Shown here: in pieces, positions 62,485 to 64,000 of the stretch
Position numbering within the stretch: the stretch's first letter is position 1
How the letters are laid out: the number at the start of each line of letters is the position of its first letter
DNA from: Moanibacter sp965226025
GTDB lineage: Bacteria; Verrucomicrobiota; Verrucomicrobiia; Opitutales; UBA2987
Reading direction: 5' to 3'
DNA: 64,000 nt
Assembly: GCA_965226025.1 (NCBI GenBank)
Contig: CBDDCD010000003.1
Location: forward strand, 1,116,001-1,180,000
Notes under the pieces: generated by a model
Told to the model about the DNA's origin: nothing
Seen by the model: the letters and a program-made list of their open reading frames with translations, nothing else
Databases searched by the model: none
Program-made: the position numbers and the translations under genes

Positions 62485-63447
62485 ATGGATCATATTAAAA
62501 GGGAAGAGAGAAACGATGACCTCTGGGTTGTGTATGAGGGTAAGGAAGGGCCGGGCAAGGGGCGCCATATCGTCTTTATCAGCGGAGACGAAGAGTACCG
62601 GTCTGAAGAGGCCTTGCCCATGCTGGCGAAAATTCTGGCTGTGCGCCACGGTTTCAGATCTACGGTGCTGTTTGCAGTCGACCCGGAGACGGGTTTGATC
62701 GATCCGGAATGCGTGACGAATATCCCCGGCCTGCACAGTCTGGAAAGCGCGGATTTGATCTTTATGCTCCTGCGATTTCGCGAGCTTCCCGATTCGGACA
62801 TGAAGAGAATTATCGATCACACCGAGGCGGGGAAACCGGTGATCGGTTTGCGGACGTCGACGCACGCCTTTAAATATGAACGTAACCTGAAGAGTCCCTA
62901 CGCCAAGTACAGCTGCGTCAACAAGGAGTTTGAAGGGGGTTATGGAAGGCAGATTCTGGGTGAAGCTTGGGCGGGGCACCACGGCAAGCACGGCAAGGAG
63001 AGTTGCCGCGGAGTCATCGATGTGGACAATCAATCCCATCCAATCCTCAAGGGGGTGAAGGACATCTGGTGCCCGACGGACGTCTACGGGATCAATTCCT
63101 TGACGGGTGAGACGGAAGTGCTGGTTCACGGCCAGGTGCTGGTCGGGATGGACCCGGCCGACAAGCCGAAACCGGACACCCCGACCAGGCCGGTGGCTTG
63201 GACAAAATCCTACACCGGCGAGCTTGGGAACCCGGCGCGCGTGTTTTGCACCACTATGGGAGCAGCGGTGGATTTGAAGAATGAAGGTCTACGTCGCTTG
63301 ATGGTAAACGCGTGCTACTGGTGCGTCGGAATGGAAGACCAAATTCCGGAATGGAGTGCCGTCGACATCGTTGGCGACTACGACCCAAGCTTTTTCGGGT
63401 TCGGAAATTCCAAGAAGGACATGCGGCCGGCGGATTTTTGTCTCTGA
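62485..63447 (+). CDS. ThuA-domain protein
   Basis: A 320-residue protein of the ThuA/trehalose-utilization family (class I glutamine amidotransferase-like fold). RHIVFISGDEEYRSEEALP is the N-terminal family signature. DLIFMLLRFRELPDSDMKRI and GKPVIGLRTSTHAFKY are the central Rossmann-like strands, and HPILKGVKDIW with PVAWTKSYTGELGNPARVF the C-terminal region, as in ThuA-like proteins that often accompany sugar dehydrogenases. No catalytic Cys of amidotransferases is present at the usual place. Role in sugar metabolism inferred. ATG at 62485. Confidence 0.78.
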   Translation: MDHIKREERNDDLWVVYEGKEGPGKGRHIVFISGDEEYRSEEALPMLAKILAVRHGFRSTVLFAVDPETGLIDPECVTNIPGLHSLESADLIFMLLRFRELPDSDMKRIIDHTEAGKPVIGLRTSTHAFKYERNLKSPYAKYSCVNKEFEGGYGRQILGEAWAGHHGKHGKESCRGVIDVDNQSHPILKGVKDIWCPTDVYGINSLTGETEVLVHGQVLVGMDPADKPKPDTPTRPVAWTKSYTGELGNPARVFCTTMGAAVDLKNEGLRRLMVNACYWCVGMEDQIPEWSAVDIVGDYDPSFFGFGNSKKDMRPADFCL

Positions 63448-63466
63448 ATGGCTGGGTCCGGCCAAC

Positions 63467-63946
63467 ATGGGGTTTTCTTTCGATCCAATGAATGTCTTGG
63501 CCATCGCTTCACTGCTGCTCGCTGCATCGTGTAGGTCGCTCGACGAGTCGGCAGATCTTCGCGTCGAGATACGGCAACAATTCGGAGTCAACGGTTCTGT
63601 ATGCGTCGTGATTCGCAATAATGATTTTGTCGGCCTTGTTGAAGGATTAGGTGCTCAAGGCGAAGTCAATTCTTGTCGGTGGATTCGGCTAAACGTTGAA
63701 GACGAACCGTTAGTAGAGACATTCGTTTCAACGAGCAAAGGGAACGGTGACTATATTCTGTTCAAGAGTCACCGATATGGTGGTTTGGAGGCGCTAATCA
63801 ACACTTTCGCCGTAGACAACCACGCTGACACCCGCGTGTTTCGCGGTGGCCAACTCAACGTTGAATATCGTGACCTAGATGGGGACGGCTATGAGGACGT
63901 CCATTTATCCGGCACTGTCGATATATACGATGAAAAGGGAGACTGA
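63467..63946 (+). CDS. Putative lipoprotein with Asp-rich loop
   Basis: A 159-residue protein (152 if ATG at 63488 is used) beginning with a lipoprotein signal MNVLAIASLLLAASC, whose Cys would be lipidated. The body is unrecognised except for EYRDLDGDGYEDVHLSG, a calcium-loop-like DxDGDG motif also seen in FG-GAP/VCBS-type surface proteins. It probably sits on the outer or inner membrane facing the periplasm or outside. Start at 63467 versus 63488 is unresolved; 63488 gives the more typical short signal. Confidence 0.55.
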   Translation: MGFSFDPMNVLAIASLLLAASCRSLDESADLRVEIRQQFGVNGSVCVVIRNNDFVGLVEGLGAQGEVNSCRWIRLNVEDEPLVETFVSTSKGNGDYILFKSHRYGGLEALINTFAVDNHADTRVFRGGQLNVEYRDLDGDGYEDVHLSGTVDIYDEKGD

Positions 63947-64000
63947 TTGGTTAGCAGTCACGCATGTCAGAAGGTATTCCTTTGGTCAGAGAGTCTGTCC
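63947..64000. other. Window end, no feature recognised
   Basis: The last 54 bases after the lipoprotein stop contain nothing recognisable. Confidence 0.4.

Overview
The window is bacterial DNA of moderately high GC, most likely from a Verrucomicrobiota or related PVC-group heterotroph. This is inferred from thrombospondin-3-like and kelch proteins ending in the style of that group, a ThuA protein, very abundant palindromic intergenic repeats, and large paralogous sets of catabolic enzymes. No rRNA, tRNA or taxonomic marker gene is present, so the phylum stays an inference. Marine or sponge-associated relatives with the same expansions are equally possible.

About 35 protein genes are recognisable and nearly all are lone enzymes. 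They comprise seven enolase-superfamily (mandelate racemase/galactonate dehydratase type) genes, six Gfo/Idh/MocA dehydrogenases, four HpcH/HpaI aldolases, and three non-haem Fe(II) oxygenases (two PhyH-like). The rest include a DHDPS-family lyase, a D-2-hydroxyacid dehydrogenase, an SDR, an amidohydrolase, a CehA/McbA-like hydrolase, a LimB-like flavin monooxygenase, an OSGIN-like flavoprotein, an M20 peptidase, a PLP deaminase-like protein, a GH32-like protein and a sialidase-like propeller. Dehydratase, aldolase, dehydrogenase and lactonase-like functions together fit breakdown of sugar acids or modified sugars, but no transporter, regulator or clear operon is seen.

Layout: 0.2-16 kb is the first enzyme block. 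16.3-22.2 kb holds two copies of a DUF4338-ISAs1-like insertion sequence (IS-A), one of them itself split by a second IS (IS-B). The other copy interrupts an alpha/alpha-barrel-like gene at 20.1-24.0 kb. 24-31 kb is a second enzyme block, followed by a third IS-A copy (31.2-33.1 kb). 33-46 kb is a third block with a ParE-type toxin-antitoxin pair and a RAYT (REP-associated tyrosine transposase) gene flanked by REP-like arrays. 46-49 kb has damaged surface/secreted protein genes. 49.7-63.9 kb has more enzymes, an IS630 element, GH32, TPR, ThuA and a lipoprotein.

The gaps are packed with at least eight families of hairpin repeats. The most notable are composite REP units whose stems show all four compensated base pairs at one position, and roughly 200-bp elements with perfect 48-68 bp palindromic cores lying just upstream of four + strand genes. 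Several genes are broken by single-base changes (52.9 kb, 56.26 kb, kelch TGA at 48.12 kb), which means either ongoing decay or sequencing indels.
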